A DNA stretch of 64,000 nucleotides. It comes from Rhabditophanes sp. KR3021. Its lineage: Eukaryota; Nematoda; Chromadorea; Rhabditida; Alloionematidae. A program made the position numbers and the translations under genes. The notes beneath the pieces are model-generated. The model searched no databases and was not told the DNA's origin. It saw nothing but the letters and a program-made list of their open reading frames with translations. Below, piece after piece: positions 25,666 to 39,239 of the stretch; within the stretch, counting starts at the first letter, position 1, and each line of letters begins with the position of its first letter. The stretch lies in assembly GCA_963281155.1 (NCBI GenBank), contig CAUJLY010000006.1, forward strand, positions 7,936,001 to 8,000,000, read 5' to 3'.

Positions 25666-26521
25666 TTTGTTGATTTTTTATTAGCCTCCAAATTGGATAT
25701 TGTTAGTACGAAAAGAGTATGCATTAAAAATTTATTACTTAAAATGTCTGAAGCAATATTTATTACCAATTCAAACTAAATTCTTTGGCTTTTAATAAAT
25801 TGTATTATTTGGAAACACTAATCAAAATACATGATACTCACAACAAAGTAGTGGTATAAAGACAGTACTCTAATAATTAGCATAGACAATAAAATATATT
25901 AGCTTTTAATGCCAAATTAATTAGCAATGCCGGTCGGCTTAGTGAGGAAACTTCCAAATCACTTCTATTGTATTATAATTTAACTTCTTAAAAAATATTC
26001 TCACATTAATATAAAAGGCATTTAAATAGGCGAAAAGCGGAGTTATTATTTGGGAAATATTATTATATGCTACGACCAAAAAACCAACATTGATATAACT
26101 TTTTTGACAAGACCCAATCCACCAAAATTTATGTACTAAAATTATTAATATGGAGGCTTCTTGATAGACATAAACTTTTATTATTTATGCTTAATTTGTA
26201 TCATTGATAGCGTCATCTATGCAATATGAATAGGTTGGCTTCTTTAATATATCAATGATAATTTAGCTTTTGCATATGATGTATTTGTTCCTACTTTCAT
26301 TAATACTTACCATTACCATATATTGTAAATTGGGCACTTTATATGATGATGTCTTCAAAAATTAGTAGGTCAGTTTTTCTCGTATTGGTATAAATTAATG
26401 TATGTATTCGGAAGAGATTAATACAGATAACAAGCATCACGCTCAAACTTTACATTTTCTTATCATTCGTGATTCATTGAATTTATCTAATTTTGATTTT
26501 CGCTGAAATTCATATTATTAA
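25666..26521. other. AT-rich gene desert, middle part
   Basis: No gene supported. A minus-strand open frame at 25572-25769 overlaps the micro-gene candidate and has no intron support. A short + strand frame near 25926 (MPVGLVRKLPNHFY) ends after 18 codons. Confidence 0.5.
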
Positions 26522-27199
26522 TTACTGGTTAGAAAAAGAATAAATGCAAACTGTGTTTGCTTTGAATTTTTTTATTTCTAATGAGCAGTAGATATTTGGC
26601 GACGGTTTGTTGAAGATGAATTTGTAGGAATTTTCATTGAAAACATGTCTATATTTTTATTTGTTACGTATTCCTTATAATATATCACATTTTTTATTTA
26701 TAAGTCCTTTTTTCAATACAAGCTAAATTTTTCCGCGTTTAAATATTTTTTATTCAACTCAGTTAAAGAAATGCTAAAAATGAGCGCTAATATTCTTCAT
26801 ATTACCTACTTAGCATTTTCCGTTCCTTAACAATAAATCTTTTAACAAGGCCCATTTCCAAATCTTTTATTGTGAAAGTACGACTTAATACTGAAACATT
26901 TGGGTCATTCAAAGGTTCATTATAAACTTTAAAATATAAATACATAATTGTATGTAAACACATATTTTAAAAATATTTAATTTTTACCTTTTAAAAATAT
27001 ACATTTTGAATTTTAAAATATTACATATCATTTCAAATAAATATTTGAAGTAAAGAAGGGAAGAGGAATAAATTACCCATATATTGTAATTTGTATTACT
27101 TCCATAAATGATTTGTAAAGGAAAGTGAAAAGTGCCTTTGGATGTATGTAATAAATATTTTTGTGTAATGTTTTTAATTAACTTAAAAACTTCATACAT
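26522..27199 (-). CDS. candidate small three-exon gene, 115 aa, unknown
   Basis: Three minus-strand pieces join in phase: 27100-27199 (33 codons, donor gtaata), 26806-26926 (acceptor ttttaaag, donor gtaata) and 26522-26648 (acceptor aatatag) ending in TAA. The 115-aa product has ordinary composition (HTSKGTFHFPLQIIYG, NEPLNDPNVSVLSRTF, VFNENSYKFIFNKPSPNIYC). I do not recognise it and no signal peptide is obvious. The splice sites are mediocre, so it could be a fast-evolving orphan gene or a chance assembly of open frames in AT-rich DNA. Confidence 0.35.
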
Positions 27200-27627
27200 T
27201 CTTTTTCACCTCAAGCAATCAAAATTGTTAATTCATCATTTTTTGCAATTATTCGCAATATTTTCCAATATTATTGCCTAATTATCGAAAATAACGTATC
27301 AGTAAACATTTGATGAGTGCTTAAATACGACCCAAAATTGTATTTTGTATACACTTAAGATATTTTTACTAGCACTATTATTTTATTAAAAAATGTATGG
27401 CACTATATTATGAGACTAATATATTCCTTTTAATCATTCCAAATCTCATTATCATATACCTCATGGTTATGAAAATTTATAAGAGTATGAGAAAGTTGAC
27501 GAATCTCAATAAAAATCATTTACTTGCTATAATATTTTCTTAATTTTTCTTAAAATAACCCTGCTTATTTCCCTTGGTTTGAATTTATTATAATTAATTC
27601 TTTCTATATCACACCAGCTCATTTTAA

Positions 27628-28070
27628 TTATCTTAAAAATTGTCTCTTTTCTCGGAATGTTTCTAAATACTCTATGAAGTGAAAGAAATCTCCCCTTACA
27701 ATCAACTTCTTTATTTTTTGATAATTGTCGTTAAACAGATTTGGTTTAGGTTCAAAATATACACACTTTTTAATGGTCAAAAATGTCCTTACTTCCTTGG
27801 AAACATTATATTTTAAAATCAATCTTTATTTTATTCGTTTAATTTAATAAGAAATAGTATTTCAAATCTTCCCGTCACTTTTACGAATTTTATCCGCAAA
27901 TCGCTGTCTTTAACCATCGATCTTTATCCACTTAAACTTTTTCAATTTCGGCATTTTATTGAATTTTTGTAAAAGGTTCTTGATTTTATATTTTATCTAT
28001 ATTGCATCATTTATGTGGTGTATTTGAGTCATTACTCCTTCGGGCCAATTTTCACCAAACATGTGGGTTT
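27628..28070 (-). pseudogene. coding-like remnant, minus strand
   Basis: Reading the minus strand from 28062, protein-like segments follow one another: MFGENWPEG, then (after a plausible phase-0 intron, gtaatg...tcaag) NLLQKFNKMPKLKKFKW, then RQRFADKIRKSDGK after a stop. A 64-codon open frame at 27628-27822 follows (YFEPKPNLFNDNYQKIKKL, REKRQFLR at the end). Stops at TAA and TGA between the segments, and no clean splice route through them, suggest a decayed gene. It could also be a real gene with exons I mis-joined. Confidence 0.3.
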
Positions 28071-28079
28071 TAATTAGTA

Positions 28080-29077
28080 ACAAAATAAAAGATTTAGAGT
28101 ACTGATATGTTTTTAAGATACTATCTTATAATAACATATTTTCAAGATGATTATAACTCTATTAATGAATAAAACTTTTTGTTTTGCTAATATTTAATGT
28201 AAACAAAGTAATTGCTTGGAATATACAAAGAGAAGCTGGATGTATAAAGATCAAAGGATGTAAAGCTTAATTTGGGAATATTACTAATTATTAGGAATTA
28301 TAGCTAATTATTAAGACACTAATTCTTCTCCAGTTTACGACATTTTTTATAATTATTTAATAATAACCCAACCAGTTTTATTACATTTCTAATAACAACT
28401 TGTAGATGGCCTTTTATTAAGACATAAAATAATTTTGTGTAGATATACTTTTTGACAATCTTAAGTCATACATAGCTTGGCAATAATGACTTATTCATTG
28501 CCTCAGAATATATTTATCACACAACTTTTGTTCTAAATTTATTGTACAAGTACAAGTTACATTCACAATATAATAAATACTACCCAAGAATATATATTAT
28601 TCAAATTCATCAAAAACTTCTATAAATCTTGTTTATTGAAAAACATATTTCTGAACATAGATGAATAAAAAGTTAATTATCTTCTTTAACAATTGTTGTT
28701 ATCAGTATTACCTTGCGTGAATTTGAAAAAACACTATTATAATTTTGTTTATTGAGAATATCTAATACAGTTTACCTTCAATTATATTGGCCTTACTTTG
28801 AAATATTAAATTTTTATTCTGTAAACAATATATCATCATCCACATATGAGCCGAATATTTACATAGTGTTTTTATCAGCCTTATCATGTATGCTTCTTTT
28901 GTTTCGCATCCTAATTTATTTCATCTTGTTAAGCTAATAATGCTCGAAATTCTAAATTGCAATATACATTTTTTACTCAGATAGCAATATTTCTTATGAT
29001 CATTAAAATGGTTTTTTAATTTATTATCAATATTTGTCGAATTGGATTGAGTTACATCAAACAATTTATTCTCCAGA
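28080..29077. other. AT-rich gene desert, later part
   Basis: AT-rich spacer with no exon-like reading beyond chance frames (for example a hydrophobic 61-codon frame at 28752-28937). Confidence 0.5.
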
Positions 29078-29314
29078 CAATGCCCACTGTTAGATCAAAT
29101 ATATGAGATAAATGGATATGAGAACGTTTATCACTTAATGAGGCGTAATAGTAAAAAGAAGTCTCTGCAAAAGCATTTATATCCTTCATTGTTTTTGATT
29201 TCTCATTTTGTCAAAAGAGCAAAGAAACAAAGTCAATTGGCATGCATAATCTTTATCATATTAACTAACTTAAGCTGTTTTTGCAATGCTACAAAAAAAG
29301 AGGACAACTGTTAG
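29078..29314 (+). CDS. candidate terminal exon, unknown gene
   Basis: After a good acceptor (tttattctccag) a frame stays open for 78 codons to TAG at 29314 with protein-like composition (CPLLDQIYEINGYENVYHLM, SHFVKRAKKQSQLACIIF). It would be entered in phase 2 and no partner exon upstream was found. The first internal Met is at about 29141. Length alone is not beyond chance in AT-rich DNA, so treat it as a weak lead. Confidence 0.25.
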   Translation, partial: QCPLLDQIYEINGYENVYHLMRRNSKKKSLQKHLYPSLFLISHFVKRAKKQSQLACIIFIILTNLSCFCNATKKEDNC

Positions 29315-29364
29315 ATGATAAAAGTTGAATTTCAATTGGAAAGTTAGTTTAGGTTTGAAATTTA

Positions 29365-29416
29365 TATCAACTCATTTATTATGTTCTTAGTATCAACTCC
29401 TTTATTATCTTCTTAA
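29365..29416. repeat. 26-bp tandem direct repeat, two copies
   Basis: Adjacent copies begin tatcaactc and differ at a few positions (tatcaactcatttattatg versus tatcaactcctttattatc). Confidence 0.7.
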
Positions 29417-30440
29417 TATCAGATGGTGATTTAAATTGATATCCGTAAAAGGCTAACATTCGTTAATTTTTTATTAGGGCACATAATCTTTTTTATACAT
29501 TTATCTTTCTGTTAGATAATAATAAAATAGTGTTGTTTATCAAGATAAAATCATTTTTAATGAACTGTCCATCATTATTTTATTATACTTTAGGCAGAAT
29601 TAGACATTACTTTAGGATATACTATTTGAAGAACATTCCTGTTTTAGTCCGGAAACATTTATTAAAAGGTATCAACTATGCTTTTACAAAAATTTACGCT
29701 TTGCACTAAGGAAAGCTTGTAAATGTATACAATTTTGGCTGAGAATATTTAAATTTTTTATTTCAAGTAAGCACATCATACATATTTTTTGACTGGGGCA
29801 AAGTATGACTGCTCTTTCTGAGATTTAAATTTATCTAATGATAATTATAATTCCTTTCTCATGTCCAATCTTTATTTTCACCAGCTAAATTACTATTTTT
29901 AAAATGTTCCCATATCAATGAAATTTAAAATACATTTTGAAATTGCCTATTTTAATTTGTTACCATATCTCCTTAATTGCTATATTTTGTCAAATTATTC
30001 TTATACTACTTTCATATTAAGTTGGAGCATTATAAAAAGTGATTTTCATCTTTAAGTCCTATTAAGATTTAGATGTTTTGGATTCTAGCTTAAATTCGCG
30101 AATGTCTACACAAACAAAACCACATACCTGGTAAAAACATTCTTTTAAATTAAAAACATCTTCCTTTAAATCCATAATTTAAGCTATTTAAATTTTCGGA
30201 ACACTATTTGTAATGTTCTAGAGAATAAAATATAATTTCCTAATAATCATTCCGCATCTTGTTGAGTATCTTAACATAAATTGCAAGAAACAATGAGATT
30301 TTTTATCAATGAAGTAGCGAATTATCACTAGGCATTTATTTTTCTAAAATCCGCAAAAACAATTCCTTTATTTATACTTCTCTCTTTCAGGATTTAATTG
30401 TGTATTATATTTAAAATTACCGTATAAACTAGGCTTCACA
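29417..30440. other. upstream region of the neuropeptide receptor
   Basis: AT-rich; ends with an acceptor (ctctctttcag, AG at 30389-30390) 50 nt before the receptor ATG, consistent with trans-splicing or a 5' UTR intron. Confidence 0.5.
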
Positions 30441-32061
30441 ATGTCTCAACATATAGAAGCTAGTTTAGGTGGTAATACATTAAAGAATGCCTTACTAAGT
30501 ATTGATCAGAACACAACGCCGCCAACCACATCATTATCAATTCTGGATAATATAAATTGCCATCATTATTCGGAGCAACACCCAGACATGACCAATATTC
30601 CCCCAATCATGATCGTTTTCCTTGTCTTTTATGTACATATATTTTTGTTTGGAATCATCGGAAACGCTACCATTGCCTACATGACTTTGAAGCATAAAGT
30701 TTTACAATCTGTTCAAAATATCTTCATTTTAAATCTGGTTATCAGTGATATCATTGTATGCATCTTTTCACTTCCTTTAACCCCCATCACAAATATCGTG
30801 AAACAATGGCATTTCGGCACACCAATGTGCCACTTGTTACCAATGATACAAGTGAGTTTAATTTTTTTATAAGTAAATGTCTTGACGACTTGCAAAATCC
30901 TTTTAGGCAGTTTCCGTTTACGTTTCTTCCTTTTCCTTATCAGCAATTGCCATTGATCGCTATATCCTTGTCGTCCGACCGCATTCTCGACCAATTAGTG
31001 TGCAAGGAGCCAGATATATTGCCACAATCTTATGGACAGTTTCTATTTTTGTATCACTGCCTTATGCTTACTTTATGAAAATTGAGCGTTATGCGGGCGT
31101 GTGTGGAGAGGTAAGTGACAGATTAAAATAGTAATATTTAAGGACATATTAAAATTATAATTAAATTAAACTTATTAATTATTTAAATATACACCATATT
31201 TACTAATATGTCATTAAGTTTCATTGCAATGTCCGCAAAAAAATGAATTTTTTTGTTTTGTTTAATAAAGTTTATAATTATTTTCAGTTTTGCAACGAAG
31301 GCTGGGGCTCAATCGAAATTAAGGCAACGTATTCGGTAATCGTTCTCACGGCACAATTTATAATCCCATTTGCGACAATGGCATTTTGTTATACTTGTAT
31401 TTTCACAAAATTGAGAGCTCGCACCAATGTGAAATTAAGGAAACTGACGGAAAGATCCTTGTTATTGGAACAAGTATCCCAAAAAACAACAACCATATCG
31501 ACTGTCGTCATGGATCCTGCATCATCATCAACTGAAACCAACAACACTTTGAAGGTAGTTAATTTAAGAGATGCAAATATAACTTCTTTCTTTAGATTGA
31601 CAATAATGGTTCAATTAATGTTTTGAAAGAATCTGACTCAAGACAAATTATTCAAGTCATCCAGCAGCAACGCAGAACTACTTCCATTTTAGCAACAATG
31701 GTCCTAATTTTTGTGATTACCTTGTTACCTCAAAATGTTTACACACTTCTCCTTGATTATGATGAGTCATTTTTTTATTCTAAGGAGCATACTGTTAATC
31801 ATTCTTATTTAGTTGCTTTAATTGCCCACAGGTAAATAATAATATTTGTCAATTAACGTTTCTTTTACATTTAGTATTGCCATGCTAATGAATGTAGCGA
31901 ATCCCATTCTTTATGCGTGGTTAAATCCCAATTTCAAAAACATATTCATTGCTTCACTCAAACGAAACAATAGAAACAATAGAAAGTTTAAAAATAACAA
32001 CAATTCAACTCCCCAAAACTGCACGGTTAAGGTAAAAAAAGCTAGTGGTACCAGAAATTAA
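30441..32061 (+). CDS. rhodopsin-class neuropeptide receptor (NPF/NPY/FLP-like)
   Basis: Seven-transmembrane G-protein-coupled receptor for a neuropeptide. Five exons: 30441-30851, 30907-31110, 31288-31554, 31596-31831 and 31875-32061. Phases close to 434 aa. TM1 carries the GN motif (FGIIGNATIAYMTL), TM2 the LNLVISD block, and TM3 starts after WHFGTPMC (disulfide Cys) and ends SAIAIDRYILVVRP, a DRY motif. TM6 replaces the usual CWLP with VITLLPQNVYTLLLD. TM7 has NPILYAWLNPNFK. The third intracellular loop is long and Ser/Thr-rich; the tail is Asn/Lys-rich. The QAVSVYVSSFSLSAIAIDRY block resembles NPF/NPY-type worm NPR receptors. Ligand cannot be assigned from sequence. An aataaa lies near 32266. 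Confidence 0.9.
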
Positions 32062-32750
32062 ACAGCTTCTATTTAGATAGACAATTTAGCTACAGACGGA
32101 TGCCAAGTATGATGCTTCAATTATATAAAATACGCTTTATTCAATTAACAAATGTATTTTTGAAGATCAACTGTTGATCAAATACATCCTTTTTAATATT
32201 GCAACTTCAAATCATGTTATTTTAATCGTTTTGTAATTTATCGGATGAAGTTAATTTTGCAAAAAATAAATTATAATTATCTAAAAATACCTTTTAAACT
32301 GTTGTAATACACTGAAATTACATTAGTTTTGACTTTTTATTAAAATCTGTGTTAGTTCCAGCTATTTGCTGGTTAGCAAATGATATTCAAACTACATACG
32401 TAAGTTTAATACTTTTTAAAGAGTTTTACAATGTCAAGGCACGTTTTACGTATGATCATATTTGATATTTTAATGACAAATTTACTGCAATGCTTGTATT
32501 AGGGAAAGGATACATCACTTTTTAAGTGAATTAATAATGTATAAGATTACACAAATATCATGGTTAACAAATACAACGAGATAACTTTTGGATTAAATGA
32601 AATATTATATTTGCATACAATAAGAAGAAATAATATGGCATTCTCATGTACCAATCAACTTCTAAAATTACCTTTGTAATGCTCGCATAATTTTATTTTA
32701 AACAAAATTGAAAAGTTATTACTTAATATGGCGGAAAGCGATGCAAGATA
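32062..32750. other. intergenic, promoter side of the homeobox gene
   Basis: AT-rich spacer with no coding-like content; the right end leads to a TATA-like element. Confidence 0.55.
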
Positions 32751-32758
32751 TATATAAA
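32751..32758 (+). promoter_or_regulatory. TATA-like box for homeobox gene
   Basis: tatataaa lies about 80 nt upstream of a putative non-coding first-exon donor (ttag/gtaagc at 32835). The intervening region is GC-richer (gcgggggatgatg), as a 5' UTR exon might be. Confidence 0.4.
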
Positions 32759-32834
32759 TGTTCGCACGAGACTAGTATGGACTAGTACATATCGTTGGCA
32801 TTTACTATAGCGGGGGATGATGTTTGTTTCTTAG

Positions 32835-33002
32835 GTAAGCAAATTATATAATTTTATATACCATATTTATTATTCCATTATTTCAAATTAGTAACACAAA
32901 ATTGGTTGCTATATAAATTGGGCCCATATTTATTTAACTTAATATTAATTCATTTTTTAACTGACACTTGTTTTTGATACCACATAAGTAAGATTATTTT
33001 AG
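32835..33002 (+). other. probable 5' UTR intron of homeobox gene
   Basis: Good donor gtaagc at 32835 and acceptor gattattttag ending at 33002, with the coding ATG 33 nt later. The sequence before the donor has no long frame, so the upstream exon is probably untranslated. Confidence 0.5.
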
Positions 33003-33034
33003 AGACTCATCCACATTGTATTTACAACATTAAT

Positions 33035-33775
33035 ATGTTCACCATTTCTGCTTTATTGAATAATAATACTAACCATGGACAACAAAAGAAAGCGTCAATT
33101 GAAACTCTAGAAGCTTTTAGGTCAATTGATGAAACAAGTACTGATCGAGAAGAAAGCTTGGAACGCAGTGTAAGTTCTATGAGCAATCCTGTTTCGATGG
33201 ATAATTTGATGGAAAACACAAATCCTAATAATTTATATCCAGGCATTGGAACCAATCTTCAAAATCCGTCTTTGATTGAGTTGCAAATGCTTCTAGGATA
33301 CAGAATTAGAAAACATGAGTACAGAAGAAAGAGAAAACCAGCATTTGACAGAAAGCCTCGTCAAGCCTATTCAACAAAGCAGTTACAAAGATTAGAAAAT
33401 GAATTCAATGTAAGTTTTGTAAAGAAACAAAAACTAATTTATTACAATGTACTTTAGGCCGATAAATATTTGAGCGTCCAAAAACGTGCTCAGCTTTCAA
33501 AAGAACTTGATTTGACTGAAACTCAGATCAAGACCTGGTACCAGGTAAGCCGCCAAATTATTTTTATTTACAATAAATTAAATGCATGCATAATATTTTA
33601 AATAAAAATTCTTTTATAGAATCGAAGAACTAAGTGGAAAAAGCAAATAACACAACGTTTACGCCAAATGTGTGGAAAGACGACTGCTGCAACTCCAGAT
33701 ACACCTGAAGCATCCACGATTCTAAATCCATCAACTTTTACAACAAACCAACCGTTTATGTTTACACCTTTTTAA
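33035..33775 (+). CDS. NK-class homeodomain transcription factor (BarH/lms-like)
   Basis: Sequence-specific DNA-binding developmental regulator. Three exons: 33035-33409, 33458-33544 and 33620-33775, all phase 0, 205 aa. The homeodomain spans all three: basic arm KRKPAFDRKPRQAYSTKQL, helix 1 RLENEFN, then DKYLSVQKRAQLSKELDLT, and recognition helix QIKTWYQNRRTKWKKQ with Gln50/Asn51 and Tyr in place of the commoner Phe at 49. One intron falls right before helix 2 and another inside the recognition helix before NRRTKWK. The KPRQAYS...DKYLSV pattern is what I remember for the lms/Nedx group (worm ceh-19), near BarH; that subfamily call is tentative. No HEXPEP or octapeptide motif seen. An aataaa lies near 33940. 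Confidence 0.88.
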
Positions 33776-35619
<1,844 letters not shown>

Positions 35620-36882
35620 TCAATGTAGTATATCAGTTTCAAAATATAATAATTAATAATATATATTCTATATGGTTGCGCTTTCCTCCTTTGTCGCACA
35701 TCTTACTTATTAAATGTTACTTTCGTTTTAAAAAAATAAAATTCTAATTAAAAATAAACTTTACATTGGGAAATAATCACTTGTCGTGCATTGTAATTAT
35801 GTAGTTGCTGGCAAAAACTCTTAGGTAAATTCTTTTAAAACAGTCATTTATTATAAGCAGTTGACACGCGATAGCTTACTGAAGTTAGTTATCATATTCT
35901 GTGTTTTAAGCGTGTTCCGCTAGCAATATTAATTGTTTCGAAGCATATTATTTGAAAGAAAATAATTGATCTTAAACAAAAATAAATCTGAAATATTTTC
36001 ATTCCACAATCTCACCCGAACGAATAAACTTTGGCAAACTTTATACACATATTTGACAAAACTATTTTCATAATCATAGCATCGAAGGCAAATTAAATTA
36101 CCATTCCTTCTTGCACCCTCCATTGATCTCTTTTTATCGTCGATATACATATTTATGTTTAAAATATGAATGTTTAAATTACTTAACACAATAAAGTGTT
36201 GTATCTTGTATAATATTTTTGGAGTCTATATTTATATACATCATTTATACACATTAACATTTTTTATTTATACATTAGGTGCTATCTAAATGCCACTATT
36301 TTCATTATGAATGTTGTTCTATACAACTTATTTCACCAAAAAACATCTGGCTTTATTTATTAGTATTGCGTATAGGAAGACCTGGACACTTACACTTATT
36401 TTTATAAATAGTGTAAAACATAAAAAAGGCTTATATTTTGATTTGTTCTTACTGATTTGCTTTTTGAGTGATATTTGTAGCTTAAATTGAAAGTCGTTGG
36501 TGTTTTTAAAGATATTTTTTCCTTATTAAATCATTTGTATATGTAATAATTTATTTATTTTGATGCTCGTCGTCCAATCAAAATATTAACATAATTCGAT
36601 TGTTTCTTACATTGATTCAGTCAAAAACAGTATTTAATCTTGACTTTTTGCTGTTAAATCTTTGCTAGTATTAATCATGATGTGATAGTATGATTCGTGT
36701 GCATGAAACGTATGCTTTCCTCCCATCCTAAGTGGTGATTTCACATTAGTGACTCTATACAACTCATTAAAAATTCAACAACTGTGAATCACACCCAAAA
36801 TTTCTTTGTAAATATAGCTCGATTTTTCACTCTTTCACCAATTTTTCTTATTAATAAATTGAATTCTACTTCTAGTTTCATT
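35620..36882. other. intergenic, AT-rich
   Basis: No supported gene; an 86-codon minus-strand frame at 35929-36189 has AT-driven composition. An acceptor (attctacttctag) ends at 36875, 7 nt before the next ORF. Confidence 0.5.
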
Positions 36883-37140
36883 ATGCAACAAATATCCCGT
36901 CACTCCATTATTTACAATGTTGTCCATGCGTTTTGGCTAGTCTTTCTTCTAGTCGTAATGTCATATTTGGCACTGCAAATATTGAAGATGTCATGTCATA
37001 TCAGGATTTTTAGGAGTCACAGTCTACACTTTTGTGACAATACAGAAGGCTTTTTGGGAATCCTGGATTTGTTTGTTTACATGGTTTATAAGGGAACTGT
37101 TCGCTTCTTTTCATTCAGAGGGCAGCCAATCTATGAATAA
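36883..37140 (+). CDS. small single-pass membrane protein, 85 aa, unknown
   Basis: Single-exon ORF from the ATG at 36883. A convincing acceptor (tctacttctag) lies 7 nt upstream, fitting a trans-spliced mRNA. Residues ~15-37 are a hydrophobic helix (AFWLVFLLVVMSYLALQIL). The C-terminal half is mildly basic and aromatic (HIRIFRSHSLHFCDN, MVYKGTVRFFSFRGQP). I do not recognise a family. The start context and composition favour a real gene. Confidence 0.45.
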   Translation: MQQISRHSIIYNVVHAFWLVFLLVVMSYLALQILKMSCHIRIFRSHSLHFCDNTEGFLGILDLFVYMVYKGTVRFFSFRGQPIYE

Positions 37141-37601
37141 ATCGGTTTATAAAAGTTAATTGTCAAGAATTCAAATGTTTCTTCCCAATTTATATCATTA
37201 AATTATATAATTACTTATGTTCACATCTAATATTACCTCACTTAATAGAATAAATATATTCAATGCCGTGACTTTATCCTTTTGCCAATCTTTGACTGAG
37301 CATCAAATCAGTTTTGATCGCATGTTGTAAATCCATTGCCGGATATCTTCAAAACACTTTTGTATATTTGTAGGTAGATCAATAGCTAAATATGAAAAAG
37401 AAAATTGTTACACGTGCCGAAACTAATCTTAAAATATACAAAACTGATTATGAAATAAAAGTTTATATATTTATAATTTTAAATGACAAAATAGAATGAA
37501 AATTAATAGATTAACTTATATATGCAAATAATGTGTTTAAAGTTTTTCATAAAAAAAGTACTTTGTGCCGTTTGCTGTAATCTTGCTGATTATTTTGGTA
37601 G
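37141..37601. other. convergent 3' spacer
   Basis: AT-rich, between the small membrane ORF and the minus-strand secreted protein gene. Nothing else seen. Confidence 0.55.
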
Positions 37602-39185
37602 TTATAAAAACTTTTTTTTGTTATAATAACAGCAAACTTTGCAATTTTCGGTAGGATTAGCTTTTGATGATCCTACTTGGCAAATGCTTTGGCCAGGACA
37701 CTGATAATTTTGATTGCATTGTCCTACTTGGACTCCTCCTGTACATGAACAATCGTTTTGAGGAACTTGTGGGACGAAATTATTGTTGTTATTTACTGAT
37801 TGTGTGGTTTGTTGTTGGGGAGAAGGAAGGGGTCCAACGTCATTTGCTGTCAAGGTGGCTGAAGTGTCCCACACGCATACTTGATCTGCTGCACTGAAAA
37901 CTGTTCCTGGAGCACAGGGCATACTGAAAAATAAATTTAAATTTTTTAGTGCGAATATACTAAATTTGTAAATTCCTTTTTTAAAATGGGCTAATTCAAA
38001 TGATCAAGTAATGTGGGCTACGATGCAAGTATAAGTCTTAAATGATTTAGCATATTGGGTACTTTTTGTCAATGCTCAAATAAGAGGCATTTTCAATACT
38101 TATTAGCTTAACTATTTCATTAAATTCAACAAATAACACATCCTCGTATGGAGATTAACTCTAAATATAACTTACCGTTGCCATCTTCCACAGAATAAAT
38201 TACGTGGAGCAGGTTGACATTGTAAGAAGTGAGTTCTTGAAGATGGATCCACAGCTAGGGGGTCAAGCATCCAAGAACAGATGCCTTGGTATTGAGCGTT
38301 TTCAACACCACCAACAACTAATGGGCATGCCTGTGGTTGTGAATAAAGATTGTCATTTTGTTGTGGACAATATTGTTGCCCATTTGTGGTTGTTTGGCAG
38401 TTGTTATTATTCTGAACAACTGGCTGTTTCGTGGTGGTTGTAGTCGAGACGGTAAAGTCTTGGCATAAACAAGCATTTTGATTATTTTGCTGGGCTGGAG
38501 ATTGGGTGGGACTATTACAACAGGTATCTCTAAATACTTGGACATTGTTATTTTCTTTGTCAATACATGCGCATGAAGCTTGTTGTGTGTTGCAAGGACA
38601 TGCAGGTAAATTGATGGTCAAAGAAAATGTGTTCTGAGGAGATCTTTTTGAACGATCGTTTACTAAATGCGGAGTAAGAATTTCTGGCATTGGGCACACA
38701 CAATTGCTTTCACCATTGGGACAAGCACACTGTCTTGGGGTCTGAATTGTTTCGGAAACAACAAATTTTTTATCTTGAGTTGGGCAGAAGCTATATTGGC
38801 TGGCATTAGGGCCGTTACATAAAGATTCTGATTTGCGAATTGATGCTACTTTTATGCATTTTCTTGCGCTTGCTACGAATTTGTAGTTAGGAAGACAATC
38901 GCGCAATAACCAAATGCCCAAATCAGTTCGTTCGTTTATGCTAACTGGTTGTTTCACACATTCAACATATCTTGTGGGATCAGCAGTAGCTTTAGGAAAG
39001 TTGGCCCCAGATAATTGACATAGATCCCCTAATACGGCTTGCCAGTATTGCTGGGGAGCTTCCTTACTAATTTCGGTACAGTTAATAACTAAAAGTGTAT
39101 AAATAGTTACGTAAAAAGTTGTGCATCACTTACCTAATACAAATGCAACAAGTAATAAAAGGTTGGCAATTAATATGCGATTCAT
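37602..39185 (-). CDS. secreted Cys/Gln-rich protein with chitin-binding (peritrophin-like) motif
   Basis: Three exons, 39134-39185, 38176-39088 and 37602-37923. Phases (1, then 2) close to 428 aa. Residues 1-18 form a signal peptide (MNRILIANLLLLVAFVL). The N-terminal half has spaced cysteines (DLCQLSG, RYVECVKQ, RDCLPNYKF) and a dibasic furin-type site NDRSKRSPQ. A low-complexity Cys/Gln/Asn/Thr section follows. A peritrophin-A-like module lies across the last intron: SRTHFLQCQPAPRNLFCG, then PCAPGTVFSAADQVCVW. The end carries another Cys cluster (QNDCSCTGG, CPGQSICQVG). It is likely an extracellular matrix, eggshell or cuticle-associated protein. A TATA box sits 47 nt upstream of the ATG. 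Chitin binding is inferred from the C-terminal motif only. Confidence 0.8.
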
Positions 39186-39231
39186 AATGTTGTAAGTTAG
39201 TAACAGTGAGGTTTCAATAATCACCTTTACT

Positions 39232-39239
39232 CTTTTATA
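39232..39239 (-). promoter_or_regulatory. TATA box of secreted Cys/Gln-rich gene
   Basis: Minus-strand tataaaag, 47 nt before the ATG at 39185; the short leader contains no splice acceptor. Confidence 0.6.

Noticed and set aside
35929..36189. 86-codon minus-strand ORF
   Set aside because: Low-complexity composition, no supporting signals.
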